Position numbers and translations under genes: made by a program
Notes under the pieces: generated by a model
Told to the model about the DNA's origin: nothing
The model's input: the letters and a program-made list of their open reading frames with translations, nothing else
The model's database searches: none
In this document: positions 23,957-32,704 of the stretch, piece after piece
How the letters are laid out: each line of letters opens with the position of its first letter
How positions within the stretch are numbered: position 1 is the first letter of the stretch
DNA from: Micrococcales bacterium
Lineage (GTDB): Bacteria; Actinomycetota; Actinomycetes; S36-B12; UBA10799
Length of the DNA stretch: 64,000 nucleotides
Reading direction: 5' to 3'
Assembly: GCA_016719135.1 (NCBI GenBank)
Contig: JADKAV010000010.1
Coordinates: 62,001 to 126,000, forward strand

Positions 23957-24844
23957 GTGAAGCGAATCCTGTTGGTGCTGTTGGCCGGTGTGCTCATGGC
24001 GGGGTGCTCTTCAACGGCCGGAGACTCCGCGACCCCCACGGAGGTGCCGCCGTGCGACCCCGGGCCGCCGGGTACCCGTGAAGTGCAGGTCGGAAACCGG
24101 TCGTTCCTGCTGCACGTACCCACGGACTTCCGCAACCCGTCACCGGCGGTCTTCACTTTTCACGGACGGGGTTCCAATGCCCAGCAGCAACTACTGCTGA
24201 CCGGTTTTGAGCAAGTCTCCGAAGAGGGCCGTTTCTTGGTGGTCGCACCGAACGCCCGCAACGGTCGCTGGGACTTCACCGGCGGGGACAACGAGTACCT
24301 GCGGCAGGTGGGGGCGGCGATTCCTTGTGCGGATCCAACCCGCGTCTACGCCTCGGGGATCTCGATGGGATCGGCGATGACGTTTGCGCTGGCATGCGCC
24401 CCTGAGCGGAAGTTCGCGGCCTTCGGCGGGGTGGCTCTGACCTTGTTCGAGCGACCGTGCCAGACGACCCCGCCCGCCCCGATCATCTACTTCCACGGGA
24501 CCAAGGACGAGGTGGTCCCTTTCCGAGGCGGGCAGCCCGAGGGGGAGGACATCAAGTTGCCCGCGGTACCGGTGGCGATGCAGGAGTGGGCCGACCACAA
24601 TGGCTGCACCCAGGACGCTACGGACGAGGTGGGCAATGATGTGACCCTGCGGGAATGGACGCAGTGTCAGGCCAACGCCGACGTCGAGTACTACCGGGTG
24701 CGTGGCGGTGGCCATACCTGGCCGGGTGCATCGCCGTTCATCGCGGATGCGATCGAGCCGCGTCTGGGCAAGACCACGCAGACGGTCGACGCGTCCAGGT
24801 TGATGTGGGAGTTCTTCGAGGGGTATACGCTGCCGGCGTCCTGA
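23957..24844 (+). CDS. LpqC-like esterase lipoprotein (polyhydroxybutyrate depolymerase family)
   Basis: A 295-residue exported alpha/beta hydrolase. Signal VKRILLVLLAGVLMAGC ends in a lipobox (Cys17). The oxyanion segment FTFHGRGSN, nucleophile elbow ASGISMGSAM, the acid region YFHGTKDEVVPF and the His in GGGHTWPG are as in LpqC/PHB-depolymerase-like esterases. Likely substrates are polyesters or cell-surface acyl esters. GTG 23957 follows GACACT at six bases (leaderless); the open frame upstream is antisense to the GNAT gene. Confidence 0.85.
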   Translation: MKRILLVLLAGVLMAGCSSTAGDSATPTEVPPCDPGPPGTREVQVGNRSFLLHVPTDFRNPSPAVFTFHGRGSNAQQQLLLTGFEQVSEEGRFLVVAPNARNGRWDFTGGDNEYLRQVGAAIPCADPTRVYASGISMGSAMTFALACAPERKFAAFGGVALTLFERPCQTTPPAPIIYFHGTKDEVVPFRGGQPEGEDIKLPAVPVAMQEWADHNGCTQDATDEVGNDVTLREWTQCQANADVEYYRVRGGGHTWPGASPFIADAIEPRLGKTTQTVDASRLMWEFFEGYTLPAS

Positions 24845-24854
24845 TCGCCGCGGT

Positions 24855-25193
24855 TCACGCGGGCCCGAGGGCCTCCGCGTCGGCCGGATCCCGCGGTGCA
24901 TCCTTGAGTTCGATGAACAGGGCGTGGGTCGGAGTTTCGCCGATGTTCTCCCCGGCGTGCTCCTGGGCGTCGAGCCACCGCACGTGGCCCGCCTCGAGCT
25001 GCAACTCCACTTCCCGATCGCCTGCCTGCAGTCGCCGCGTGAAGGACCCGAGCGTGTACATGACGCTGTCGGGATGGGAGTGGGGATGGGTTCGATCACC
25101 AGGCCGGTCCCGGTACTCCAGTACTCGGACACGGTCGTTCTCGAAGACCACCGTGTAGAGGTTCGGGTCTGTGACTGTCGGGTCCTTGCTCAC
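24855..25193 (-). CDS. Cupin domain protein
   Basis: A 112-residue single-domain cupin. Motif 1 is visible as GDRTHPHSHPDSVMYTLGSF with the His pair that binds metal, and motif 2 as EAGHVRWLDAQEHAGENIG. GTG 25193 has GGAG seven bases upstream. It is divergent from a TetR gene with 32 bases between the start codons and is a natural candidate target of that regulator. Catalytic role unknown; small cupins often act on quercetin-like, sugar or organic-acid substrates. Confidence 0.82.
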   Translation of the reverse strand: MSKDPTVTDPNLYTVVFENDRVRVLEYRDRPGDRTHPHSHPDSVMYTLGSFTRRLQAGDREVELQLEAGHVRWLDAQEHAGENIGETPTHALFIELKDAPRDPADAEALGPA

Positions 25194-25207
25194 GCCAGGC
25201 TCCTTCG

Positions 25208-25223
25208 TGGGACTAGAATCCCA
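25208..25223. promoter_or_regulatory. Inverted repeat (likely operator) between cupin and TetR genes
   Basis: TGGGA and TCCCA arms are separated by six bases. The site overlaps TAGAAT (25214-25219), the -10 box that ends six bases before the tetR ATG 25226, so a bound repressor would block its own leaderless transcript and probably the cupin gene. Confidence 0.5.
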
Positions 25224-25225
25224 TT

Positions 25226-25819
25226 ATGGTCAGCAATGTCCCATATGAGGCCATCGGCCGAACGGCCCAAAAAAGCCGCACGCGTGCGGCAATCGTGGCG
25301 GCGGCGCACGCGCTGCTGGTGCAGGGCGTCACGCCGACCGTGGAAAGCGCCGCCCGAGCCGCTCACATCTCCCGGACAACCGCCTACCGGTACTTCTCGA
25401 ACCAGCGTGAGCTCATCGCCGCCGCACTGCCGGAGGTGGGCCGCGACTCACTGTTGTCAGCCGAACCACCCGCGCAGGCGCAAGCCCGTGTGGACCTCGT
25501 GGTCCGTGCGGCCATCGCATTCACCATCGAGTGGGAGCCGCTGCTGCGAGCATCACTTCGGCTGTCCTTGGATCCCGATGGCGAACGTCCGCCGCTGCGC
25601 GGTGGACGCGCGATCGCCTGGTACCTCGATGCCCTTGAGCCGCTGAAACGCGAGCATCCCGAGGTCGACCGTCGGCGGCTGGCCATCGCGATCCGCTCGG
25701 CGACCGGGATCGAATCGCTGGTGTGGCTGGTCGACGTCGCCGGCCTCAGCCGCGAGGAGGCTGCCGTCATGATGCTCGAGTCTGCGCGCGCGTTGTTCCA
25801 CGCGGCAACCGTGGCCTGA
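25226..25819 (+). CDS. TetR family transcriptional regulator
   Basis: A 197-residue repressor. The N-terminal helix-turn-helix is typical (RAAIVAAAHALLVQG, then SAARAAHISRTTAYRYFSNQ with the recognition helix), and the C-terminal helical half (residues 70-195) would bind an unknown ligand. Divergently transcribed from the cupin gene with a small inverted repeat between them, the usual arrangement for local control and autoregulation. The start ATG is leaderless by position of TAGAAT. Confidence 0.88.
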   Translation: MVSNVPYEAIGRTAQKSRTRAAIVAAAHALLVQGVTPTVESAARAAHISRTTAYRYFSNQRELIAAALPEVGRDSLLSAEPPAQAQARVDLVVRAAIAFTIEWEPLLRASLRLSLDPDGERPPLRGGRAIAWYLDALEPLKREHPEVDRRRLAIAIRSATGIESLVWLVDVAGLSREEAAVMMLESARALFHAATVA

Positions 25820-25909
25820 GTCCGTCCTGAACATGCATGACATCGGGGACAACGGCTTCCACCACGTGATCAAGGCGCCCGAACGGCGGAGTTGTGTCCG
25901 CCCGTCCGG

Positions 25910-25939
25910 GTCTTAGCCCTCGAGGTCTTAGCCCTCGAG
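25910..25939. repeat. 15-bp tandem duplication at the end of the SPFH gene
   Basis: GTCTTAGCCCTCGAG occurs twice in direct succession and includes the stop codon of the SPFH gene on the minus strand, so the gene's last three codons plus stop are duplicated in its 3' flank. Probably a replication-slippage event. Confidence 0.8.
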
Positions 25940-26830
25940 CTTGTCGTCCCGCGCTTGCGGTGTGAAGGCCGAAGAGAAGCTCCCCAGGGCCTGCGTCAGT
26001 TCCGCGGGAACCACCCAGACCTTGTTCGCGTCGCCCGCGGCGATCTGCGGCAAAGCCTGCAGGTACTGGTAGGCGAGCAACTTCGGGTCGGGGTCGGCTT
26101 CGTGGATCGCGTCGAAGACCTTCTTGATCGCCTCGGCCTCACCGGTGGCGCGCAGTACCGCTGATTGCTTGGCGCCCTCGGCACGCAGAATGGCAGCTTG
26201 CTGCTCGCCTTGTGCGGTCAGGATCTGTGACTGCTTCACACCCTCGGCCGTGAGGATTGCGGCGCGCCGGTCACGCTCGGCACGCATCTGCTTCTCCATG
26301 GACTCCTGGACGCTGGGCGGCGGGTCGATCGCCTTGAGTTCCACCCGGTTGACCCGGATCCCCCACTTGCCGGTCGCCTCGTCGAGCACGCCGCGCAGTT
26401 GGCTGTTGATCTGATCGCGCGAGGTCAGCGTGGCTTCGAGGTCCATGCTGCCGACCACGTTGCGCAATGTGGTCACCGTCAGCTGTTCGACACCCCAGAT
26501 GTAGTTCTGGATCTCGTACGTGGCGGCTTTCGGGTCGGTGACCTGGAAGTAGATGACCGAGTCGATGCTGACCACCAGGTTGTCCTCGGTGATCACCGGC
26601 TGCGGCTGGAACGTCACGACCTGCTCACGCAGGTCGAGTTTGGACGTCACCCGGTCGACGAATGGCACCAGGATGTGCAGGCCCGCGCTCAAAGTCCGGC
26701 TGTACCGTCCCAGTCGTTCAACGACTTGTGACTGCGCCTGCTGGACGATGCGCACGGTCTTCGCGATGACGATGACCATGAACAGCAGGATGAGTAGGAC
26801 GACGATGCCACTGGTGATTGCTGCGTTCAT
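25928..26830 (-). CDS. SPFH/band 7 membrane-scaffold protein (stomatin/QmcA-like)
   Basis: A 300-residue protein with one N-terminal membrane helix (residues 6-26) followed by a band 7 domain (QAQSQVVERLGRYSRTLSAG, VISIDSVIYFQV-like core, DLEATLTSRDQINSQL) and a coiled C-terminal helix with AEGVKQSQILTAQGEQQAA repeats. Such proteins assemble into membrane microdomain scaffolds. It is ten bases beyond the stop of an NfeD gene on the same strand, the standard partner, so the two form an operon read leftward with NfeD first. Confidence 0.9.
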   Translation of the reverse strand: MNAAITSGIVVLLILLFMVIVIAKTVRIVQQAQSQVVERLGRYSRTLSAGLHILVPFVDRVTSKLDLREQVVTFQPQPVITEDNLVVSIDSVIYFQVTDPKAATYEIQNYIWGVEQLTVTTLRNVVGSMDLEATLTSRDQINSQLRGVLDEATGKWGIRVNRVELKAIDPPPSVQESMEKQMRAERDRRAAILTAEGVKQSQILTAQGEQQAAILRAEGAKQSAVLRATGEAEAIKKVFDAIHEADPDPKLLAYQYLQALPQIAAGDANKVWVVPAELTQALGSFSSAFTPQARDDKLEG

Positions 26831-26839
26831 TACTTCTCC

Positions 26840-27268
26840 TCAGTAGGGACGAATGATGGCTGTTGCGCCGCGGATCTCGACAACGGTGCCGGTGGATCCG
26901 GCAGCCAGGGGATCCCAGGCCTCTTCCAGTTGCGCCGACCAGATCTCGCCGGCGAGTTTCACCCGCCCGCTGTCGGCGGTGACTTCCTCCAGCACCGTCA
27001 CGCGCTTACCGACCAGGGCGTCGACGCCGGTCAGCGCCGTCGGCCCCGACTTCAGGTGGCGCAGGGCCACGGGTCGCAGAGCGAAGATACCCAGGACCGC
27101 TACCGCTCCGGCCGCTCCGGCCTGCACGATGAATGGCGCACCCAGAGCCGCGGCACCTGCGCCAGCCAGGGCACCAGCCGCGAGCATGATGAGGACAAAA
27201 TCGAGGCTCATGACCTCGAAGATGCCGAACACCACGGCCGCGATGAGCCAGAAAACCGCTGCTGACAC
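26840..27268 (-). CDS. NfeD-like membrane protein
   Basis: A 142-residue protein with three to four membrane helices (residues 3-75) and a C-terminal OB-fold domain (ALVGKRVTVLEEV, GRVKLAGEIWSAQ, STGTVVEIRGATAIIRPY), the short NfeD1b type. GTG 27268 has AAGGAGG six bases upstream; the much longer open frame runs antisense through the hydrolase gene and is spurious. Its partner SPFH protein is encoded next in the operon. Together they organise membrane domains, the exact physiological target being unknown. Confidence 0.87.
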   Translation of the reverse strand: MSAAVFWLIAAVVFGIFEVMSLDFVLIMLAAGALAGAGAAALGAPFIVQAGAAGAVAVLGIFALRPVALRHLKSGPTALTGVDALVGKRVTVLEEVTADSGRVKLAGEIWSAQLEEAWDPLAAGSTGTVVEIRGATAIIRPY

Positions 27269-27526
27269 GAGTGCCTCCTTGTTACTCAAGCCTACGTGTG
27301 TTCGAGGCTTGTGGAAAACCGGCATCCTGGGCACGCCGACGATTGCCAGGTGGCGGTATGGATATTTGCCCTGGACCTGTTCGCACGCTGTACTTGTGCG
27401 GGCAAGGTCGGTCCAGTTGCTCGGGCGGGTTTGATGCAGCTGCCGGGGCTGCGGGCACGGCCGAAGGTCGCGTGGCAGTCCCAGGGGTAGAAGTGTTGGT
27501 CGCGCCTGCTGACTTACTCTGTGGCG
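27269..27526. other. Divergent intergenic region, no gene seen
   Basis: About 258 bases between nfeD and the alpha/beta hydrolase gene. It holds the nfeD ribosome site and the -10 box TACTCT (27515-27520) of the hydrolase; no other structure is recognised. Confidence 0.45.
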
Positions 27527-28510
27527 ATGGACGATTTCGTGCCGCGCCGCGGATGGAGTAATCCGCATCTGCAGACGGTGCGCAGCCGGATCCGGCCGAT
27601 CAAGGTGCAACTGCCACCCTCCGACGAGGTCGTCGTCACCCTGCCGGACGGCAGTGGGGACCGGCTGGCCGTGCAAGTCCATGAGGCAGACCCGTCGCAG
27701 CCGCTGGTCATCATCGTGCACGGTCTGGGTGGAACCGCGGAATCCGACTACGTCCGGTTCACGACCGCCGGGCTGCTCGCGGCGGGTTTCCCGGTGGCCC
27801 GGGTCGATCTTCGGGGTGCAGGGATGTCGGGGGAGGTTTCTGCGGGCAGTTATCACGGCGGTCGGACCGAGGATCTGCGCGCTGTCGTGGACACTCTCGG
27901 TCGGCGCAGCGCCGTGGTCGGGTTCTCCCTGGGCGCGAACGCCACCATCAAGCTGTTGGGCGAACACAGTCCGGCGGTGGTCGCCGGCGTGGCCGTTTCT
28001 GCCCCGCTGGATCTCGCCGTCGGTGCCGAACACCTGCACCACATCGCCGGCGGGTGGTACGAGAGGTTCCTGCTACGCCGCCTGCGGGCCGAGTCGTTGC
28101 GTCCCGCGGCTCGCTACACGCCCGAGGAACGGGCGGCCATACTCTCGGCCAAGAGCATCGTCGACTTCGACAATGCCATCACCGCGCCGCGCAACGGGTG
28201 GCGCGACGCTGCGGAGTACTACCGGGTCAATTCGGCGATCCGCTACTTGGATTCGGTGCAGCAGCCATTGCTTGTGATCCACGCCAAGGACGATCCGATG
28301 ATCCCGCTGGGTCCGTACGAGTCGGTCGATTGGAACGCGTTCCCGGCGGTGCGACTGGTTCTCACCGAGCACGGTGGTCACGTCGGTTTTCACGGCAGGG
28401 ATGACGCCCCCTGGTATGTGGGAGCGATCGTCGAGTTCCTCAGGTCGTCTGTGTCTCCAGATCCAGACGCAGGTGGGAGATCATCGAACGCAGGGCGACC
28501 TGGGCGTTGA
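27527..28510 (+). CDS. Alpha/beta hydrolase, YheT-like
   Basis: A 327-residue hydrolase. GWSNPHLQTV near the N-terminus is the signature of the YheT/ABHD1-3 group; VHGLGGTAESDYVR is the oxyanion segment, VVGFSLGANATIKLLGE carries the nucleophile Ser, HAKDDPMIPLG the acid and EHGGHVGFHG the His. It probably hydrolyses lipid or other esters in the cytoplasm. ATG 27527 is chosen because TACTCT ends six bases ahead; GTG 27521 is the alternative. Its last 71 bases overlap the convergent DUF5063 gene, giving a C-terminal tail (SPDPDAGGRSSNAGRPGR) without family resemblance. Confidence 0.87.
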   Translation: MDDFVPRRGWSNPHLQTVRSRIRPIKVQLPPSDEVVVTLPDGSGDRLAVQVHEADPSQPLVIIVHGLGGTAESDYVRFTTAGLLAAGFPVARVDLRGAGMSGEVSAGSYHGGRTEDLRAVVDTLGRRSAVVGFSLGANATIKLLGEHSPAVVAGVAVSAPLDLAVGAEHLHHIAGGWYERFLLRRLRAESLRPAARYTPEERAAILSAKSIVDFDNAITAPRNGWRDAAEYYRVNSAIRYLDSVQQPLLVIHAKDDPMIPLGPYESVDWNAFPAVRLVLTEHGGHVGFHGRDDAPWYVGAIVEFLRSSVSPDPDAGGRSSNAGRPGR

Positions 28511-29018
28511 GCACGTCCTCGCCCCACGACGACAGGTAGGCGTACTGCCACCACCACAGCGCCTCGATCGGCCGGCCCGCGGCGTAGTGACCCAGCCCGT
28601 GCAGCAAGTCGGTCACAATGCTCGACAGGTCATCGGACAGCGACGACTCGACGATCTCGGGCATGGGGAAGTACGGGTCGTCGACGGTGTGGTAGTTGTC
28701 GGCGTGGGCGAAGACCTCTATCAGGCTCAGTCGCAGCCCGTCCACCTCAGGCTCCTGGCCGTTGTCCGGCTCGTAGCGACCCTCGGGCACGATGTCGGTC
28801 ACCGCACCGAGCCGGGCGCCTTGGGCGGCCAATTGTGCGGTCTGCATCAGCAACAGCGAGATCGCGGTATCGCCCAGGCCACCAGCCGCGACCGTCTCCA
28901 CCGAACGGACGAAATCCTGCACGATCAACGCCATCTCGTCGCTGAGTTCGTGCGCGGTCGAGTCGACCGGCGTGGGTGGTGCGGTCACGGAGACTTCGTC
29001 ACCGGGTAGTTCACTCAT
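28440..29018 (-). CDS. DUF5063 domain protein
   Basis: A 192-residue helical protein with the conserved core FVRSVETVAAG, LLMQTAQLAAQGARLGAV and ALWWWQYAYLSSWGEDV. In actinobacteria this family commonly follows recR, as here, where its start lies within the last codons of recR (eight-base overlap). No catalytic motif is visible. The conserved position suggests a link to recombinational repair or to replication, but this is inference from neighbourhood only. Confidence 0.85.
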   Translation of the reverse strand: MSELPGDEVSVTAPPTPVDSTAHELSDEMALIVQDFVRSVETVAAGGLGDTAISLLLMQTAQLAAQGARLGAVTDIVPEGRYEPDNGQEPEVDGLRLSLIEVFAHADNYHTVDDPYFPMPEIVESSLSDDLSSIVTDLLHGLGHYAAGRPIEALWWWQYAYLSSWGEDVLNAQVALRSMISHLRLDLETQTT

Positions 29019-29622
29019 CGATCCTCCTACGTCCTACGAACGCCCGACCGAGGGTCACCTCGTCGGCCAATTCCAGATCTCCGCCCATGGGCAGCCCACT
29101 GGCCAACCGTGTCACGGACACCCCGATGGTGGCCAACTGGCGGCCCAAGTAGGCAGCCGTCGCCTCTCCTTCGGTATTCGGGTCGGTGGCGAGGATGATC
29201 TCCTGGACCGATCCATCGGCGAGCCTGCTGTACAAGTCCTTGATGTGCAATTGCTCGGGCCCGATCCCGCGCATGGGATCCAGCACGCCCCCCAGTACGT
29301 GGTAGCGGCCGGTGTACTCGCGGGTTCGTTCGATCGCGATGACGTCTTTGGGTTCCTCCACCACGCACAGCACATGCGGGTCACGGGAATCGTCGCGGCA
29401 GATCCGGCATCGGTCGCCCTGAGCGGTGTTGAAGCACACCTCACACACCGTGAGCTTGTCCTTCACCGCCAGTAGTGACGCCGCTAGGCCCTCGACGTCC
29501 TCGCGCTCGGCTTCGAGCAGGTAGTACGCGATGCGCTGCGCACCCTTGGGTCCAACGGCGGGCAGTCGCACGAGGTGATCGATGAGGTCCTGCAGGGCCG
29601 CCTCGTAGGAGGTCTGATACAT
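29011..29622 (-). CDS. recR: Recombination mediator protein RecR
   Basis: A 203-residue RecR. In order: N-terminal HhH region (LVRLPAVGPKGAQRIAYYLL), the four-cysteine zinc finger (CEVCFNTAQGDRCRIC) and the TOPRIM domain (LCVVEEPKDVIAIERT, YHVLGGVLDPM.GIGPEQL). It loads RecA on gapped DNA with RecO/RecF. It lies six bases downstream of dnaX in the same operon, the classic dnaX-(ybaB)-recR order, but without the ybaB/ebfC gene that usually sits between them. Confidence 0.95.
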   Translation of the reverse strand: MYQTSYEAALQDLIDHLVRLPAVGPKGAQRIAYYLLEAEREDVEGLAASLLAVKDKLTVCEVCFNTAQGDRCRICRDDSRDPHVLCVVEEPKDVIAIERTREYTGRYHVLGGVLDPMRGIGPEQLHIKDLYSRLADGSVQEIILATDPNTEGEATAAYLGRQLATIGVSVTRLASGLPMGGDLELADEVTLGRAFVGRRRIDE

Positions 29623-29628
29623 CGGCGC

Positions 29629-31503
29629 CTACTCGGTGTCGAACTCGGCGATCTTGCGTCCCCCGAGTTCCCTTTGCAGCAGTTCCAGGCCGGACTCCGC
29701 GGTTGCCTCGACTGCCTCGTCGTCGTCGGCGGGCGCATCGTCGATGATCTCGGGCTCGGTCGCGGCGACCGGAGCGGGGTGCGCCGGAGGGGGCAGTGCA
29801 TCCCCGCCCAACGTCATCTCGACGGTGAGGTCCAGGTGCATCTCGTCGAGGATCGCCTGCCGAACGCGCTCCGCGTGGCCTCCCTGGGTGAACGCTGCGA
29901 CAGCGCCGCCGTTGGACTGGGTGAGAGTCAGGATCGAGCTCGAGATCGACACCGGCTGGCAGTCGCGGACCAGCAACCAGGCCACGCGGCTGTTGAGTTT
30001 CACCCGGTCCAGAACCCGCGGCCACAGGGCGATCAGTTTGTCCAGCGGGACGTCGCGCGGAGGTGCTGAGGGTGTCGCCCGGGGCTGCTGTTCGGCAGCG
30101 GACGAAGGCGCCGGGGGTGGGCCGGGAATCCGCGGTGACGCCGAAGGGCTCTGCAGCGATGGGGACGGCGGCGGTCCTGGAGGCGCAGGGACCTCGCCGT
30201 CGGCGGCCGGACGGGTGGGTCTCGTGGGCCGGGCTGTTGGCGCCGCTGCAGGCGATGGAACCGGAGGCTCCGGGTTTGCGGCAGCGGGTGGCTCCCGTCG
30301 CGTCGCAGGGGCGACCGGTGCCGCTGCCACCCGCCCGGCGACCGTGTCCAGACGGTGCTCGAGACGGTCGAGGCGGGCCAGCAGGTCCAGCGAATCGGCA
30401 GTGCCCGCAGGCAGGCACACCTCGGACATGAGCAGTTCCAGGTGCAGCCGGGGAGCGGTGGCACCACGCAGTTCGGACAGAGCTTCAGAGAGTGCATCGG
30501 CGATGCGGTTGAGTTCGGCCCGGCCGAAGCCTTGGGCCATCTGCTCCAATTCGGGCAGTCGGTCCTCCGGCAGGTCGACCAGCTGTGCCGCTTTGTCCAC
30601 ACCGAGCACTTGTAGGACCAGCAGGTCGCGGAACCGTTCCAGCAGGTCGGTGACGAAGCGGCGCGGGTCGTGACCGGAGTCGACCACGTCGCCGATCCGG
30701 ACGAACAGGGTGGAGACGTCACCGGCGGCGATCGCGGCGGTCACGTCGTCGAGCAATGCCGAGTCGGTCACGCCGAGTTGCTGAACGGCTTCCTCGTAGG
30801 TGAGGCCCTGCGGACCGGTCCCCGAAACCAACTGTCCGAGGATCGACATCGCGTCGCGCACCGATCCTTCGCCGGCGCGCGCCACCAGTGCCAAGGCGGC
30901 CGGTTCGGCCGGAACACTTTCGGCCTCGCACACCCCGGCCAGATGGGTGGCCAGAGTCCGGACCGGAACCAGCCGGAAGGCGTAGTGATGGGTCCGGCTG
31001 CGAATGGTGCCGATGATCTTGTCCGGTTCAGTCGTTGCGAACACGAACCGCACATGCTCGGGGGGCTCCTCGATGAGCTTGAGCAGGGCGTTGGCCGCGC
31101 CCGGACCGAGCTGGTGGGCCTCGTCGATGATGTAGATCTTGTAGCGGCTCTGGGCGGGGACGAACATGGCCCGCTCGCGCAGTTCTCGGGCGTCGTCCAC
31201 CAGGCCGTGGGTGGCGGCGTCCATCTCGATGACGTCCAGTGTTCCCGGACCGTTGGCGGCCAGGGCCACGCAGGAGTCGCACTGCTCGCACGGCTGGGAG
31301 GTCGGGCCCTTCTCACAGTTCAGCGACCGGGCCAGGATGCGCGCGCTGGAGGTCTTGCCGCAACCCCGGGGACCCGAGAACAGGTAGGCGTGGTGCACGC
31401 GGTCGGAGTCGATCGCACGCTTGAGCGGTTCGGTCACATGTTCTTGCCCGATGACGTCGTCGAAACGTCCCGGACGGTATTTGCGGTAGAGGGCGAGGGC
31501 CAC
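29629..31503 (-). CDS. dnaX: DNA polymerase III subunit gamma/tau
   Basis: A 624-residue clamp-loader ATPase. Walker A is GPRGCGKTSSARILAR, the zinc module is CEKGPTSQPCEQCDSC, the DEAH-like box is IIDEAHQL and the sensor region includes FATTEPDKIIGTIRSR. A Pro/Ala-rich linker (residues about 390-470) is followed by a C-terminal domain for polymerase contact. TACTCT ends six bases before GTG 31503, so the dnaX-recR-DUF5063 operon appears leaderless. No obvious A-rich slippage site for a gamma product is visible. Confidence 0.95.
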   Translation of the reverse strand: MALALYRKYRPGRFDDVIGQEHVTEPLKRAIDSDRVHHAYLFSGPRGCGKTSSARILARSLNCEKGPTSQPCEQCDSCVALAANGPGTLDVIEMDAATHGLVDDARELRERAMFVPAQSRYKIYIIDEAHQLGPGAANALLKLIEEPPEHVRFVFATTEPDKIIGTIRSRTHHYAFRLVPVRTLATHLAGVCEAESVPAEPAALALVARAGEGSVRDAMSILGQLVSGTGPQGLTYEEAVQQLGVTDSALLDDVTAAIAAGDVSTLFVRIGDVVDSGHDPRRFVTDLLERFRDLLVLQVLGVDKAAQLVDLPEDRLPELEQMAQGFGRAELNRIADALSEALSELRGATAPRLHLELLMSEVCLPAGTADSLDLLARLDRLEHRLDTVAGRVAAAPVAPATRREPPAAANPEPPVPSPAAAPTARPTRPTRPAADGEVPAPPGPPPSPSLQSPSASPRIPGPPPAPSSAAEQQPRATPSAPPRDVPLDKLIALWPRVLDRVKLNSRVAWLLVRDCQPVSISSSILTLTQSNGGAVAAFTQGGHAERVRQAILDEMHLDLTVEMTLGGDALPPPAHPAPVAATEPEIIDDAPADDDEAVEATAESGLELLQRELGGRKIAEFDTE

Positions 31504-31635
31504 TGATCCAGAGTAAGCGCACGGTCTGACAGGTGGTGCCGGGTCTGGGGAAAGCCGCCGTTCGTCGGCCTCGCGAGTGCCGTGAAACGACGTTTCTAGG
31601 CAGCAGAGTCGCCACGGTGGTCCACACTTGTGCCC

Positions 31636-32583
31636 ATGACAGTTCCCGCGACCGATTGGACAGAGACGATCTCAGCCGACGAACCGGAGAGGCACGAACG
31701 TTTCGCGGACTCGATCGTCACGCTGCAGACCCGAATCAGTGCAAAGCGGGGCCCGGGCCGTGCGTTTCACCGCAAGCCCGTTGCCGCGCTAGCGGGCCGG
31801 CTCATCGTGCCGGAGGTGCTTCCCGAGTATGCCCGGCACGGGCTGTTCGCCGAACCGGGCGAGTATGAGGTGCTCGTGCGGATGTCCAACGGGGCAGTCA
31901 TCCCACAGCCCGACGCGCTGCCGGACATCCGCGGTTTCGCGCTGTCGGTGCGCGGACTCGATGCTCCCGGTGCTTTGGGACAGCGCACCGACCGGCAGGA
32001 TTTCCTGCTGATCAACATGCCCGCGTTCGGCTTCGAAGACTCTCAGGACTTCGCCGATATCGTCGGTCCGGCCGCGCGGGGACAGGTGGCGCTGCTGCGC
32101 TTCCTGATCGAGAAGTATGGACTGGTCAAAGGACCTCTGGAGATGGCCCAACTGGTGGCGGCGCAGGCGCGGCCGTTCAGCGGATTCGCGACCGCCGACT
32201 TCCACAGCTGTGCGCCGGTAGCCTGGGGCCCCTACGCCGCGCACATGCACGTCAAGCCCCGGGGCGCGGGCCGGAATCTGCTCGCCTGGCGGGATTGGGG
32301 CGCGGACATTCAGCAACGCCTTGCCAAGGGTGCGCTGCGCTGGGATCTGCAGGCGCAGTTCTACACCGATCCCGAGCGCACCCCCATCGAGGACGGCCGC
32401 AAGATCTGGAAGGCGCCGAAACTGACCGTAGGCAATCTCGTGCTGGACTCGCTGGCGGACGCCGAGGTGGTGGAGGCCGATCGTTTCGATCCGTGGTCGG
32501 CCGTCGCAGAGCATCGACCGTTGGGGGAGATCATGCGCGCGCGCAAGGCCGCGTACTTCCCGAGCTACCGGAACCGAACGTGA
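31636..32583 (+). CDS. Catalase-like superfamily heme protein
   Basis: A 315-residue protein resembling the catalase-related family: FHRKPVAALAGRLIVPEVLP with the position of the catalytic His, VRMSNGAVIPQPDALPDIRGFALSV as the core sheet segment, RQDFLLINMPAFGFEDSQDF, and RTPIEDGRKIWKAP near the C-terminus. It is much shorter than true catalases (about 480) and belongs with putative peroxidase/hydroperoxide-using members. CACACT lies seven bases before ATG 31636. Divergent from dnaX; followed by the SRP RNA gene on the other strand. Confidence 0.78.
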   Translation: MTVPATDWTETISADEPERHERFADSIVTLQTRISAKRGPGRAFHRKPVAALAGRLIVPEVLPEYARHGLFAEPGEYEVLVRMSNGAVIPQPDALPDIRGFALSVRGLDAPGALGQRTDRQDFLLINMPAFGFEDSQDFADIVGPAARGQVALLRFLIEKYGLVKGPLEMAQLVAAQARPFSGFATADFHSCAPVAWGPYAAHMHVKPRGAGRNLLAWRDWGADIQQRLAKGALRWDLQAQFYTDPERTPIEDGRKIWKAPKLTVGNLVLDSLADAEVVEADRFDPWSAVAEHRPLGEIMRARKAAYFPSYRNRT

Positions 32584-32586
32584 AGT

Positions 32587-32674
32587 GACCCCCCGCGCAC
32601 CCGACAGAGCACGCTTACCCTTGCTGCCTTCCGGCCCTGGGGGAGTTGGGCATGATGCCGCCGCACGGGGGGTC
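32587..32674 (-). ncRNA. ffs: Signal recognition particle RNA, small bacterial type
   Basis: On the minus strand the conserved SRP domain IV loop CAGGGCCGGAAGGCAGCAAG is present, with GGTAAGC downstream, flanked by complementary ends GACCCCCC and GGGGGGTC. Length is about 88 bases. TATTCT (32686-32681) lies six bases before the 5' end and fits as its -10 box. It forms the SRP with Ffh for membrane targeting. Divergent from tRNA-Ser(GGA). Confidence 0.93.
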
Positions 32675-32704
32675 CCTACCAGAATACGCACACCGGCATA
32701 CCCG

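Noticed and set aside
26840..28042. 400-codon leftward frame including NfeD
   Set aside because: Upstream of GTG 27268 it is antisense to the alpha/beta hydrolase; the SD at 27268 marks the real start.
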